NCBI GenBank assembly: GCA_030916575.1
Contig: JAUPWJ010000081.1
Coordinates: 1-9,514 of the forward strand
DNA from: Patescibacteria group bacterium
GTDB lineage: Bacteria; Patescibacteriota; Minisyncoccia; Phycocordibacterales; UBA9973
Length of the DNA stretch: 9,514 nucleotides
Reading direction: 5' to 3'
The position numbers and the translations under genes are program-made. Of the stretch, positions 1-6,503 are shown piece after piece (the first letter of the stretch is position 1; each line of letters opens with the position of its first letter). Below the pieces are notes generated by a model. It had not been told where the DNA came from. It worked only from the letters and a program-made list of their open reading frames with translations, and did not search any database.

Positions 1-489
1 ATATGTAGTACATGCTACTAAGCTACTAATATCAACACTATGACTTGTAACTCTAGGAGATGTGTCTTCTTCTGCAGTGGATGTTCCGTATGCATTGGTT
101 AGACCGTAGTCCACAATAGATGATGAAATTTCGTCTGTGGTCCAGGTGATGGTGGAAGAGGTATTAGATGGAGTTGAAACAACAACAGAAATAACTGGTT
201 CAGCACCATCGGTAGTTGTAGAATTTACACTAGTTGTATTACCTGTTCCATTTGCATTAACTGCAGAAACACGAAAATTATATGCTGTACTTCCAGTGAG
301 TCCGGTCACAGTTGTTGAAGCTGTCGTAGAAGTACCGTCTGCAAATGTAGACCAAGTAGATCCTACATCTGTTTTGTATTCAATTATGTAATCAGTGATA
401 GCAGATCCACCATTAGAAACTGGAGCAGTCCAAGCAAGTGCTACAGACGTACCTGCTGGCGTAGCATTTAAACTAGTTGGTAACCCTGG
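1..489 (-). other. FN3 domain 7 and start of a further Ig-like domain of the giant protein
   Basis: Residues 1436-1530 are a class I FN3 domain (VALAWTAPVSNGGSAITDYI, WSTFADGTSTTAS, YNFRVSAVNANGTG). From 1531 a different domain begins. SSTITWTTDEISSSIVDYG followed by LTNAYGTST resembles the FN3-like domain at the N-terminus of purple acid phosphatases, often found in stalks of surface proteins. It is cut by the window edge at residue 1598. Confidence 0.75.
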
Positions 490-3400
490 ATAATCTAATC
501 CTAAAACATCTTTAGTTGTAGTTGTCATAAGTGAAGCCACAGTTTTAAGACCAGCATAAGTCCAGTGATTTGCTCCATCAGTACCAGTCGCTGTTGTTGT
601 ATCTACTACATAAACATTTGGTTCTAATGCTGCAACGTCTGCAAGTGCTGTATTTATAGTTGGGTACCCAGAACTAGCAGGCATAGACTGGAATTGAGTC
701 ATAATAATAATTGCTCCAGGTAAATCAGCTTTAATGTTATCTATATAAGTTGTTAAATTTGTTTTAAAAGTATTTATATTAGTTCCAGCAATTCCATCAT
801 TAATACCAATACTCATCCAAACCACCCATTTTCTATCACTAGGAATTTGGGTTTTAGCAGCAGTAGTTCTTTGTAAGAATTTAGTAAAATATGCACCAGC
901 ATAATTCCACTGAGCAACCTGCGAACCACCTTGACCAGTTTTAATTAAATAAATTTGCTCATTGTCAGGAAATGCATGAGCTTCTGTATAATTTGCAAGA
1001 CCTAATTCTAACCCATGACAACAATCATAATAACCACCGAGTCCATCATGGTCTCGTAAATTATTTGTTCCAATATCCAAGTTTTCAAATAAGAAATTAC
1101 CTGAAGTTAATTCCAAAATCTGCACAGCAGAACGAGATGCGATTTCACCAGAAGTCGCGCTACTATTTAAACCGATACCTCCGGAATTACTTTCTCCAGT
1201 AATTACAAAACTCAAATTACTAATATCATCTGGGGTCGCACTGACTGTAGAAGATGCAGTTCCCGGATTGCCATCGTTTGATCCACTTACACGAAAATCA
1301 TAAGCCGAAGCATTTGTTAATCCTGTGACTATGGCTTTTTTTGTTGTAGAAGTTCCGTCATTAAATGTGGACCAAGACCCAGCTGAACTCAATTTATATT
1401 CAATAATGTAATCAGTCGGTGTTCCACCAGAGGATGGTGCATCGAAGCCAAGTAAAACTTGCTTATTAAATCCTGTAGCAACGAGGCCAGTCACCTGCCC
1501 TGGAGCTTGTGGTAACGCAGGTGTTACAGAATTTGAAGCACTGGATGCAGTAGAATCACCTTGTGAATTAGTCGCTTTAACTGTAAAAGTATAAGCAGTA
1601 TCATTTGTAAGTCCAGTTACATTAATAGGTGAACTTGCACCACTTGCAGTTATTCCTCCTGGAGAGGAAGTAACTGTATAGCCGGTAATAGCATTTCCGC
1701 CATTAGAACTTGGTGCAGTAAATGTAACTGAAGCGGAAGCATTGCCTGCTGTTGCAGTTCCGATAGTCGGTGCATCGGGAACAGTATCTATTGGAGCCAA
1801 TCCATACACCACTATGTTATCAAATATACTCGCCGCTGCAGAGTTCTCTAGGAAAATAGGTTTATTGTTTACTACTATGGCAGTGTTATGAGTACACATT
1901 AATACTCCACCTTTGTAAACTTCAAACCCTCCAGAAATTAACTTCATTTTGTAAACAGCTGCACCAGCGTCTGCATTACCACAACTGGTCTGATTACTTG
2001 AAGCTCCATCCCATGATAAAGCCAAAATAGATGTACCGGCACCAGTTAAATATAGCAAGTAAGCTTTTTTTCCAGACAAACCAAAATCATAATCACCGTA
2101 CCCGATTAAAGGTGAGGATCCAGCTGTCATGGTTGCAGAAATTTCTAATGAGGTTGCATCAAAGATATCTTGAGATATTAAAGCATTCTGTCCCCAGGCC
2201 CCAGAGTAACTGTCTGTAATAGTTAATGTTCCATTTTGTTGAATTTTACCGGAAGTTCCACCTGCACCAGTAGGATCAAACTCATTCCATTTAGCGGTAT
2301 CAATAGTCGTACCTGTAAAACTATCAGTTAATTGATTCCCTAAAGTACTTGGAGTCACTGCATTTGAAGATGAAGATGCACTCGATGTTCCAACGGAATT
2401 TGTAGCGGTAACTGTAAATGTATATTCAACTCCATTTGTAAGTCCGGTGACTGTAATAGGAGAAGAAGCTCCAGTGCCAGTAAAACTACCAGGTGAAGAA
2501 GTCACAGTATAAGAAGTTATGGATGCTCCACCATTATCTACTGGAGCAGTAAATGTAATAGTCGCCTGAGTATTACCTTCTACGGCAGTAGCGCTTGTTG
2601 GAGCATCTGGAGCCGTTGGCAATCCTGGAGTTTTTGTTGCTGTACTACTTGCAGTACTTGTACCTATCGCATTTACTGCTTTGACTCTAAAATCATAACT
2701 AAGATCATTAGTTAATCCAGTGACTGTTGCAGAAGTAGATGTAGAAGTACCATCTGCAAAAGTAGTCCAAGTAGTTGGTTCGGAAGAAAGTTTGTATTCC
2801 ACAACATAATCAGTGATTGCAGAACCCCCATCGTCTGGAGCAGTCCAAGAAAGAGAAACTTGAGTATTACCCTTAGAAGCTCCAAGATCAGTTGGTGCGT
2901 CTGGCGCACTTGGTCCAGTAACTGTAATTCCCCACTTTACAGAAAGATAATTTTCAATTTGAGCCCGCTCAGTATTTGTTAGTGTTGTACTATAAGCAAT
3001 TATTTCAGCGATATCACCATCCCAATAACGACCTCCTCCATTAATCATTCCTATAGAAGAAGTAGTGTTAGTCATGGCAGAAGGAAGCTCAAATGCTCCA
3101 ATCCAAAATTCATTGAGCGGAGCAAAACTATGTCCACTGGAACCAGCAACTAATGTTCCATTTCTATATGCAGTAGTATAATTACTTGTCGCTGAAGCGA
3201 TTTTATTAGTAGCATCAACACCATTAACAACGTGACCGTTGCCAGGAGAGGTTCCAGTGAAGTCCCCTACTATACCGGCATATGTACTAAAAGTTGTACT
3301 ATCATATTTAGCAACTACAAACACAGTTCGATAAACAACAGAGCTATTAATATTCAAATAGTCATCTCCGCCATCGAAACGCATTATTGATCGCCCATTC

Positions 3401-4794
3401 TGAACACTTGAAACCAAAGATGGACGAACATCACCTGTTGCAGTTCCATTTTCATTATTTCCACTTTTATCACTTACTTGAGAAATAATTCCAGACGACT
3501 CAGTAATTGTAGCCGTATCGGATCCATCTAACCATAGTGATATGTTTGATATCGTCAAAGGTGTTTCCAATCCCGGAGTTGCATTCGCCGTAGAACTTGG
3601 TGAACTTGTTCCAATAGCATTAATTGTGCTGACTCTAAAGTTATAGACTAAGTCATTAGTTAACCCAGTGACAGTCGCAGAAGTACTAGTAGAAGTTCCA
3701 TCAGAAAAAGTTGACCAGGTGGTTGGTTCAGAATTTAATTTGTATTCAACAAGATAGTCCGTAATAGCAGAGCCTCCATTGCTTACAGGCGCCGTCCAAG
3801 AAAGCGATACTTGATTGTTACCAGATACACCAGAAAGCCCTGTTGGCGCACCTGGAGCGGTAGGAGCACTTGGAGTTGCGCTCGCCGTAGAGCTCGGAGA
3901 GCTAGTGCCGATAGCATTAACTGCACTTACCCTAAAATCATAACCACTACCATTACTCAAACTAGTTACTGTGGCTGAGGTAGAAGTTGATGTACCATCA
4001 GAAAAAGTTGACCAAGTTGTCGGCTCAGAAGTTAACTTATATTCAACTAAATAATCTGTAATTGCACTTCCGCCATTAGAGCCTGGTGCTGTCCAAGAGA
4101 GACTAACTTGGGTATTTCCTGCTGTAGCACCTAAACTGGTCGGAGCATCTGGGGCTGTTGGACCAGCAGCATTCCCTGTAACTAACACATCGTCAAAAAT
4201 ACTAGCTGTTGCAGAGGATTGGAAGTACACAGTTTCATTGTCTATAGAAGTACCACTTGTACTTTGAGTACATTGCAAGACTCCATCTTTGTATACTTCA
4301 AAACTACTTGCTAAAATTTTCATTTTATAAGTAGCACCATTAGTTGCAGTCCCACAAGAAGCATTCCCAGCCAAGACCCCATTATTCCAGACCAAAGATA
4401 AAACACTACCAGAAGACAGGATATCTATAATATAAGTTTTAGTACCAGCACTTTGGAAATTTATATCACCATAACCAATCAATGCATCAGAGTTTCGAGT
4501 TACAGTTGCAGAAATCTCTAAAGTATCAGAATCAAAAGTATCTACTGAAGTTAATGCCTTAGCTCCCCAAGTAGCTGTGACATAACTATTACCAATAGTT
4601 AATGTGCCATTTTGTTGAACATCACCAGTCGCTCCTCCAGAATTACCTGGATCTAATTCTGTCCATTTATTTGTATCAATAGTCGTGCCTGTGAAATCAT
4701 CAGTTAAAAGAGTTGCTGCATTTAAATTACTCGAGGAAAATAAAAAAGCTGCTAAAAGCAAATATATAATAATGCTAAACTTCATTTTAAGCAT
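1..4794 (-). CDS. Giant secreted multidomain protein: FN3 array with lectin-like modules and SGNH esterase domain (3' end outside window)
   Basis: A single uninterrupted frame of 1598 codons runs from the ATG at 4794 to the window edge without a stop. I do not recognise a named protein. In order it shows: signal peptide (1-26), unidentified module A1 (28-208), FN3-1 (212-308), FN3-2 (311-408), a concanavalin/LamG-like domain (411-626), FN3-3 (628-724), FN3-4 (725-817), module A2 (820-1000), FN3-5 (1001-1093), FN3-6 (1094-1188), an SGNH-type hydrolase (about 1195-1430), FN3-7 (1436-1530), and the start of another Ig-like/FN3-like domain (1531 onward). The composition is rich in Ser, Thr, Gly and Ala and poor in charge, as in exported surface proteins. 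An in-frame ATG at 4785 gives M-K-F-S-I-I and is an alternative start. It lies 56 bases after pyrG behind its own predicted promoter. Role is inferred: carbohydrate binding plus ester removal at the cell surface or on a partner cell. The anchor, if any, would be past the edge. Confidence 0.9.
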   Translation of the reverse strand, partial: MLKMKFSIIIYLLLAAFLFSSSNLNAATLLTDDFTGTTIDTNKWTELDPGNSGGATGDVQQNGTLTIGNSYVTATWGAKALTSVDTFDSDTLEISATVTRNSDALIGYGDINFQSAGTKTYIIDILSSGSVLSLVWNNGVLAGNASCGTATNGATYKMKILASSFEVYKDGVLQCTQSTSGTSIDNETVYFQSSATASIFDDVLVTGNAAGPTAPDAPTSLGATAGNTQVSLSWTAPGSNGGSAITDYLVEYKLTSEPTTWSTFSDGTSTSTSATVTSLSNGSGYDFRVSAVNAIGTSSPSSTASATPSAPTAPGAPTGLSGVSGNNQVSLSWTAPVSNGGSAITDYLVEYKLNSEPTTWSTFSDGTSTSTSATVTGLTNDLVYNFRVSTINAIGTSSPSSTANATPGLETPLTISNISLWLDGSDTATITESSGIISQVSDKSGNNENGTATGDVRPSLVSSVQNGRSIMRFDGGDDYLNINSSVVYRTVFVVAKYDSTTFSTYAGIVGDFTGTSPGNGHVVNGVDATNKIASATSNYTTAYRNGTLVAGSSGHSFAPLNEFWIGAFELPSAMTNTTSSIGMINGGGRYWDGDIAEIIAYSTTLTNTERAQIENYLSVKWGITVTGPSAPDAPTDLGASKGNTQVSLSWTAPDDGGSAITDYVVEYKLSSEPTTWTTFADGTSTSTSATVTGLTNDLSYDFRVKAVNAIGTSTASSTATKTPGLPTAPDAPTSATAVEGNTQATITFTAPVDNGGASITSYTVTSSPGSFTGTGASSPITVTGLTNGVEYTFTVTATNSVGTSSASSSSNAVTPSTLGNQLTDSFTGTTIDTAKWNEFDPTGAGGTSGKIQQNGTLTITDSYSGAWGQNALISQDIFDATSLEISATMTAGSSPLIGYGDYDFGLSGKKAYLLYLTGAGTSILALSWDGASSNQTSCGNADAGAAVYKMKLISGGFEVYKGGVLMCTHNTAIVVNNKPIFLENSAAASIFDNIVVYGLAPIDTVPDAPTIGTATAGNASASVTFTAPSSNGGNAITGYTVTSSPGGITASGASSPINVTGLTNDTAYTFTVKATNSQGDSTASSASNSVTPALPQAPGQVTGLVATGFNKQVLLGFDAPSSGGTPTDYIIEYKLSSAGSWSTFNDGTSTTKKAIVTGLTNASAYDFRVSGSNDGNPGTASSTVSATPDDISNLSFVITGESNSGGIGLNSSATSGEIASRSAVQILELTSGNFLFENLDIGTNNLRDHDGLGGYYDCCHGLELGLANYTEAHAFPDNEQIYLIKTGQGGSQVAQWNYAGAYFTKFLQRTTAAKTQIPSDRKWVVWMSIGINDGIAGTNINTFKTNLTTYIDNIKADLPGAIIIMTQFQSMPASSGYPTINTALADVAALEPNVYVVDTTTATGTDGANHWTYAGLKTVASLMTTTTKDVLGLDYPGLPTSLNATPAGTSVALAWTAPVSNGGSAITDYIIEYKTDVGSTWSTFADGTSTTASTTVTGLTGSTAYNFRVSAVNANGTGNTTSVNSTTTDGAEPVISVVVSTPSNTSSTITWTTDEISSSIVDYGLTNAYGTSTAEEDTSPRVTSHSVDISSLVACTTY
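505..1212 (-). other. SGNH-type hydrolase (esterase) domain of the giant protein
   Basis: Residues 1195-1430 show the four SGNH blocks in order. Block I is FVITGESNSGG with candidate nucleophile Ser1202, similar to the GQSN of sialate O-acetylesterase-type enzymes. Block II is KTGQGGSQVAQWN (Gly near 1289). Block III is WMSIGINDG with Asn1332. The C-terminal block is TDGANHWTYAGLKTVA with Asp1406 and His1410. The acid-His spacing is D-x-x-x-H rather than the usual D-x-x-H. YYDCCHGLELG (1256-1264) adds two adjacent cysteines. Likely activity is removal of acetyl or other ester groups from glycans; the substrate is unknown. A search against SGNH and DUF303/SASA profiles would settle the subfamily. 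Confidence 0.75.
1231..1794 (-). other. FN3 domains 5 (class II) and 6 (class I) of the giant protein
   Basis: Residues 1001-1093 are class II (ASVTFTAPSSNGGNAIT, YTVTSSPGG, YTFTVKATNSQGDSTAS). Residues 1094-1188 are a more divergent class I copy (VLLGFDAPSSGGTPTDYIIEY, SWSTFNDGTST, YDFRVSGSNDGNPG). The latter leads directly into the esterase domain. Confidence 0.85.
1795..2337 (-). other. Module A2 of the giant protein (duplicated lectin-like module, second copy)
   Basis: Residues 820-1000 are the second copy of module A1. The opening TDSFTGTTIDTAKW, the block IQQNGTLTI, LIGYGDYDF, YKMKLISGGFEVYKGG and ASIFDNIVVYG align along the full length. Cys938 and Cys967 match the pair in A1. The copies have diverged well beyond recent duplication. 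A2 is bracketed by the two class II FN3 domains, so FN3-A2-FN3 may have moved as one unit. Confidence 0.65.
2344..2913 (-). other. FN3 domains 3 (class I) and 4 (class II) of the giant protein
   Basis: Residues 628-724 repeat the class I sequence of FN3-1/2 (QVSLSWTAP, TDYVVEYKLSSEPTTW). Residues 725-817 are a different subclass: QATITFTAPVDNGGASIT, then SYTVTSSPGSFTGTGASSPI and YTFTVTATNSVGTSSAS. Class II lacks the W-S-T-F-x-DGTST insertion of class I and is shorter between strands. Confidence 0.85.
2917..3564 (-). other. Concanavalin/LamG-like domain of the giant protein
   Basis: Residues 411-626 start with ISLWLDGSDTATIT, carry SDKSGNNENGTAT and IMRFDGGDDYLNI, and finish with WDGDIAEIIAYSTTLTNTER followed by AQIENYLSVKWGI. 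The LWLD-x-SD opening and the GDIAE-ii-Y...ER-x-x-iE-x-YL-x-x-K-W/Y-G ending are the hallmarks of a LamG/concanavalin-type beta-sandwich that is common in secreted proteins of environmental bacteria. Carbohydrate binding is the usual inference; no ligand residues can be assigned by eye. Confidence 0.75.
3571..4161 (-). other. FN3 domains 1 and 2 of the giant protein (class I)
   Basis: Two tandem fibronectin type III domains occupy residues 212-308 and 311-408. Each begins with a Pro-rich linker (APDAPTSL, APGAPTGL), has the strand-B pattern QVSLSWTAP, then NGGSAITDYLVEYKL, and ends with the FRVS-x-x-NAIGTSSPSSTA strand. They share long identical protein stretches. These domains serve as spacers or for adhesion in secreted bacterial enzymes. 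Confidence 0.9.
4171..4713 (-). other. Module A1 of the giant protein (duplicated lectin-like module, first copy)
   Basis: Residues 28-208 open with DDFTGTTIDTNKW, an entry common to concanavalin-like beta-sandwich domains, and close with ASIFDDVLVTG. The module is clearly paralogous to A2 (residues 820-1000). Shared blocks include FTGTTIDT-x-KW, QQNGTLTI, LEISAT, LIGYGD, YKMK, FEVYK-x-GVL and ASIFD. Cys147 (ASCGT) and Cys175 (LQCTQ) are conserved in both copies and are the only cysteines here, so a disulfide is likely after export. A glycan-binding role is plausible from the fold guess but not shown. Confidence 0.65.
4717..4794 (-). other. Signal peptide of the giant protein
   Basis: Residues 1-26 have a basic start (MLKMKFS), a hydrophobic core (IIIYLLLAAFLF) and a polar end SSSNLNA. 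Cleavage is expected after NLNA (residue 26), before ATLLTDDF. No lipobox cysteine is present, so this is a Sec/SPase I type signal. Either ATG (4794 or 4785) leaves a working signal. Confidence 0.85.
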
Positions 4795-4800
4795 GTAAAC

Positions 4801-4809
4801 ATTATATCA
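4801..4809 (-). promoter_or_regulatory. Extended -10 promoter for the large secreted protein gene
   Basis: The minus strand reads TGATATAAT at 4809-4801, a perfect TG-n-TATAAT extended -10. At a 17-base spacing the -35 position (4829-4824) is only T-rich and a poor match, which an extended -10 can tolerate. A start about 7 bases downstream falls on or next to the ATG at 4794, predicting a leaderless or nearly leaderless mRNA; no Shine-Dalgarno is present before either candidate ATG. This promoter would make the gene independent of the upstream block. It is a sequence prediction only. Confidence 0.55.
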
Positions 4810-4827
4810 AAAGGCTATTTGATATAA
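4802..4827. repeat. Perfect 10-bp inverted repeat in the pyrG / giant-gene spacer
   Basis: Arms TTATATCAAA (4802-4811) and TTTGATATAA (4818-4827) flank a 6-base centre, AGGCTA on the plus strand. The pyrG-distal arm (4802-4811) covers most of the extended -10 of the next gene. Neither strand has a U-run after the stem, and the stem is nearly all A/T, so it is a weak terminator candidate. The position fits an operator for a dimeric regulator or a structure at the 3' end of the pyrG mRNA. Confidence 0.6.
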
Positions 4828-4850
4828 AAATAGATATGTTAATAACCTTA

Positions 4851-6503
4851 TTATTTACTCTTTATGCAAGCTTTCATAAAAGCTGTGAAAAGAGGGTGCG
4901 GAGATAACGGTCTCGCTAAAAATTCTGGATGAAATTGAGTGCCTAAGAAAAATGGGTGCACACTCTTTGGAAGCTCAGCTATTTCCATCAGAGTTCCATC
5001 TGGGGATTTACCTGAAAATACCAAACCTGCCTTTTCTATCTTTTCTATATAGTCACTACTCACTTCATAGCGATGACGGTGTCGCTCTATGACTTCTTTA
5101 CTTCCATAAGCACTTCGAGCAAGACTTCCCTCTCTTAAATTCGCTTTATACTCACCTAGACGCATTGTGCCTCCATACGACTTTTTGTCTATTATGTCTT
5201 TCTGAGACTCCATGACATCTATCACAATATTTTTAGACTTAGGATTTACTTCTCGAGTATTGGCATCAGTCATACCTAAAACATTACGAGCGTATTCTAT
5301 AACCATCATTTGCATACCATAACAAAGTCCGAAGTATGGGATTTTATTCTTTCGAGCGTATTCCACAACTTTCAATTTTCCTTCTACGCCACGAGAACCA
5401 AATCCTCCAGGCACAATAATGCCGTCATATTTCTTTAAAGTTTTTACAAGCTCTGGTGACTTCTCAAAGTCCACAGCGTTAAGCCATGAAATAATTGGTT
5501 TCTTATTTTGAGCATAACTTGAATACTTTATAGCTTCAATAACTGAAAGATAAGAATCGGATAATACAAAGTCTCCAGTCTCAAAGTATTTTCCTACAAT
5601 TGCGATATTTATAGTCTCTTTTCCATTATGAGCATGCTTCGCAAAACTTTTCCATTTACTCCATCTTTTAGAATCTGGCTTTTGACATACCATACCCAAG
5701 ATATCACAGAGCTTGCTTGAAAGATTTTCACTTTCGAAATTTATCGGTATATCATACACACTGTCTACGTCCGGAGCAGAGACCACTCGGTCTGGTGGCA
5801 TGTTGCAGAAAAGTGATAACTTTTCTTTTCTTTTCTCATCTAGTTTCGTCTCTCCACGAGCTATCAATATGTCTGGTTGTATACCGGAGCCGTTAAGCAC
5901 TCGCACTGCATGCTGAGTAGGTTTGGTTTTCATTTCACCGACTTTCCCTGGTGTCGGCAAATAAGAAACCATCACAAAAGAAACATCTTTCGGACTTTCT
6001 AATTTCATCATACGCGCAGCTTCTAAGAAAAGCATATTTTGATATTCTCCAATGGTGCCCCCTATTTCAATAATCACAACTTCAGCATTGGCGACAATGC
6101 CCGCTTCTTTTATCCTCTTTATAACTTCCATAGGAATATGCGGAACAACTTCCACGCATTTACCTTTATATTCTAAATTTCTTTCCTGATTGATAACAGT
6201 TTGATACACTCGCCCTGTGGTCATGTAATTTATACGAGTTAAATCAATTTCCAAAAATCTTTCATAATTTCCCATGTCTTGGTCTGTCTCATCTCCATCT
6301 TTCAAAACAAAAACCTCACCGTGTTCGGTGGGATTCATGGTGCCGGCATCAACATTGATATACGGATCGATTTTAAGCGCAGTGACACGGAGTCCTCTAT
6401 TTTTTAAGATAAGCCCAATTGAAGATGTCGTAATACCCTTTCCAACTCCAGAAATCACCCCTCCTACCACGAAAATATATTTACAGTTATTTTTACTAAT
6501 CAT
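4851..6503 (-). CDS. pyrG: CTP synthase (glutamine-hydrolysing)
   Basis: The enzyme converts UTP to CTP using ATP and ammonia from glutamine; it is cytosolic and usually tetrameric. The 550-residue product is full length (E. coli 545). The N-terminal amidoligase domain (about 1-275) starts with the nucleotide loop VVGGVISGVGKG (12-23), followed by KIDPYINVDAGTMNP and HGEVFVLKDGDETDQD. Asp76 and Glu146 (in IIEIGGTIGE) match the Mg-binding residues of the E. coli enzyme. The C-terminal class I glutamine amidotransferase domain (about 298-550) carries the oxyanion segment PGGFGSRG, nucleophile Cys394 in FGLCYGMQ, and His525/Glu527 in GTQFHPEF. Tyr follows the nucleophile where E. coli has Leu. 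The ATG abuts the ftsX stop (TAAATG) and has no close Shine-Dalgarno, so coupling to ftsX translation is likely. No convincing terminator follows the stop. Confidence 0.97.
   Translation of the reverse strand: MISKNNCKYIFVVGGVISGVGKGITTSSIGLILKNRGLRVTALKIDPYINVDAGTMNPTEHGEVFVLKDGDETDQDMGNYERFLEIDLTRINYMTTGRVYQTVINQERNLEYKGKCVEVVPHIPMEVIKRIKEAGIVANAEVVIIEIGGTIGEYQNMLFLEAARMMKLESPKDVSFVMVSYLPTPGKVGEMKTKPTQHAVRVLNGSGIQPDILIARGETKLDEKRKEKLSLFCNMPPDRVVSAPDVDSVYDIPINFESENLSSKLCDILGMVCQKPDSKRWSKWKSFAKHAHNGKETINIAIVGKYFETGDFVLSDSYLSVIEAIKYSSYAQNKKPIISWLNAVDFEKSPELVKTLKKYDGIIVPGGFGSRGVEGKLKVVEYARKNKIPYFGLCYGMQMMVIEYARNVLGMTDANTREVNPKSKNIVIDVMESQKDIIDKKSYGGTMRLGEYKANLREGSLARSAYGSKEVIERHRHRYEVSSDYIEKIEKAGLVFSGKSPDGTLMEIAELPKSVHPFFLGTQFHPEFLARPLSPHPLFTAFMKACIKSK

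Noticed and set aside
137..1202. Open frames on the plus strand opposite the giant gene
   Set aside because: They are short, show no recognisable domain, and lie opposite a minus-strand frame that is continuous and full of clear FN3 and SGNH motifs.
205..4161. Repeated units as a CRISPR array or tandem DNA repeats
   Set aside because: The repetition is at protein level (FN3 domains of about 95 residues) with many silent differences; there are no short identical direct repeats with unique spacers.
4802..4827. Palindrome as a rho-independent terminator for pyrG
   Set aside because: The stem is almost all A/T and no U-run follows on either strand; overlap with a -10 element makes an operator-like role at least as likely.
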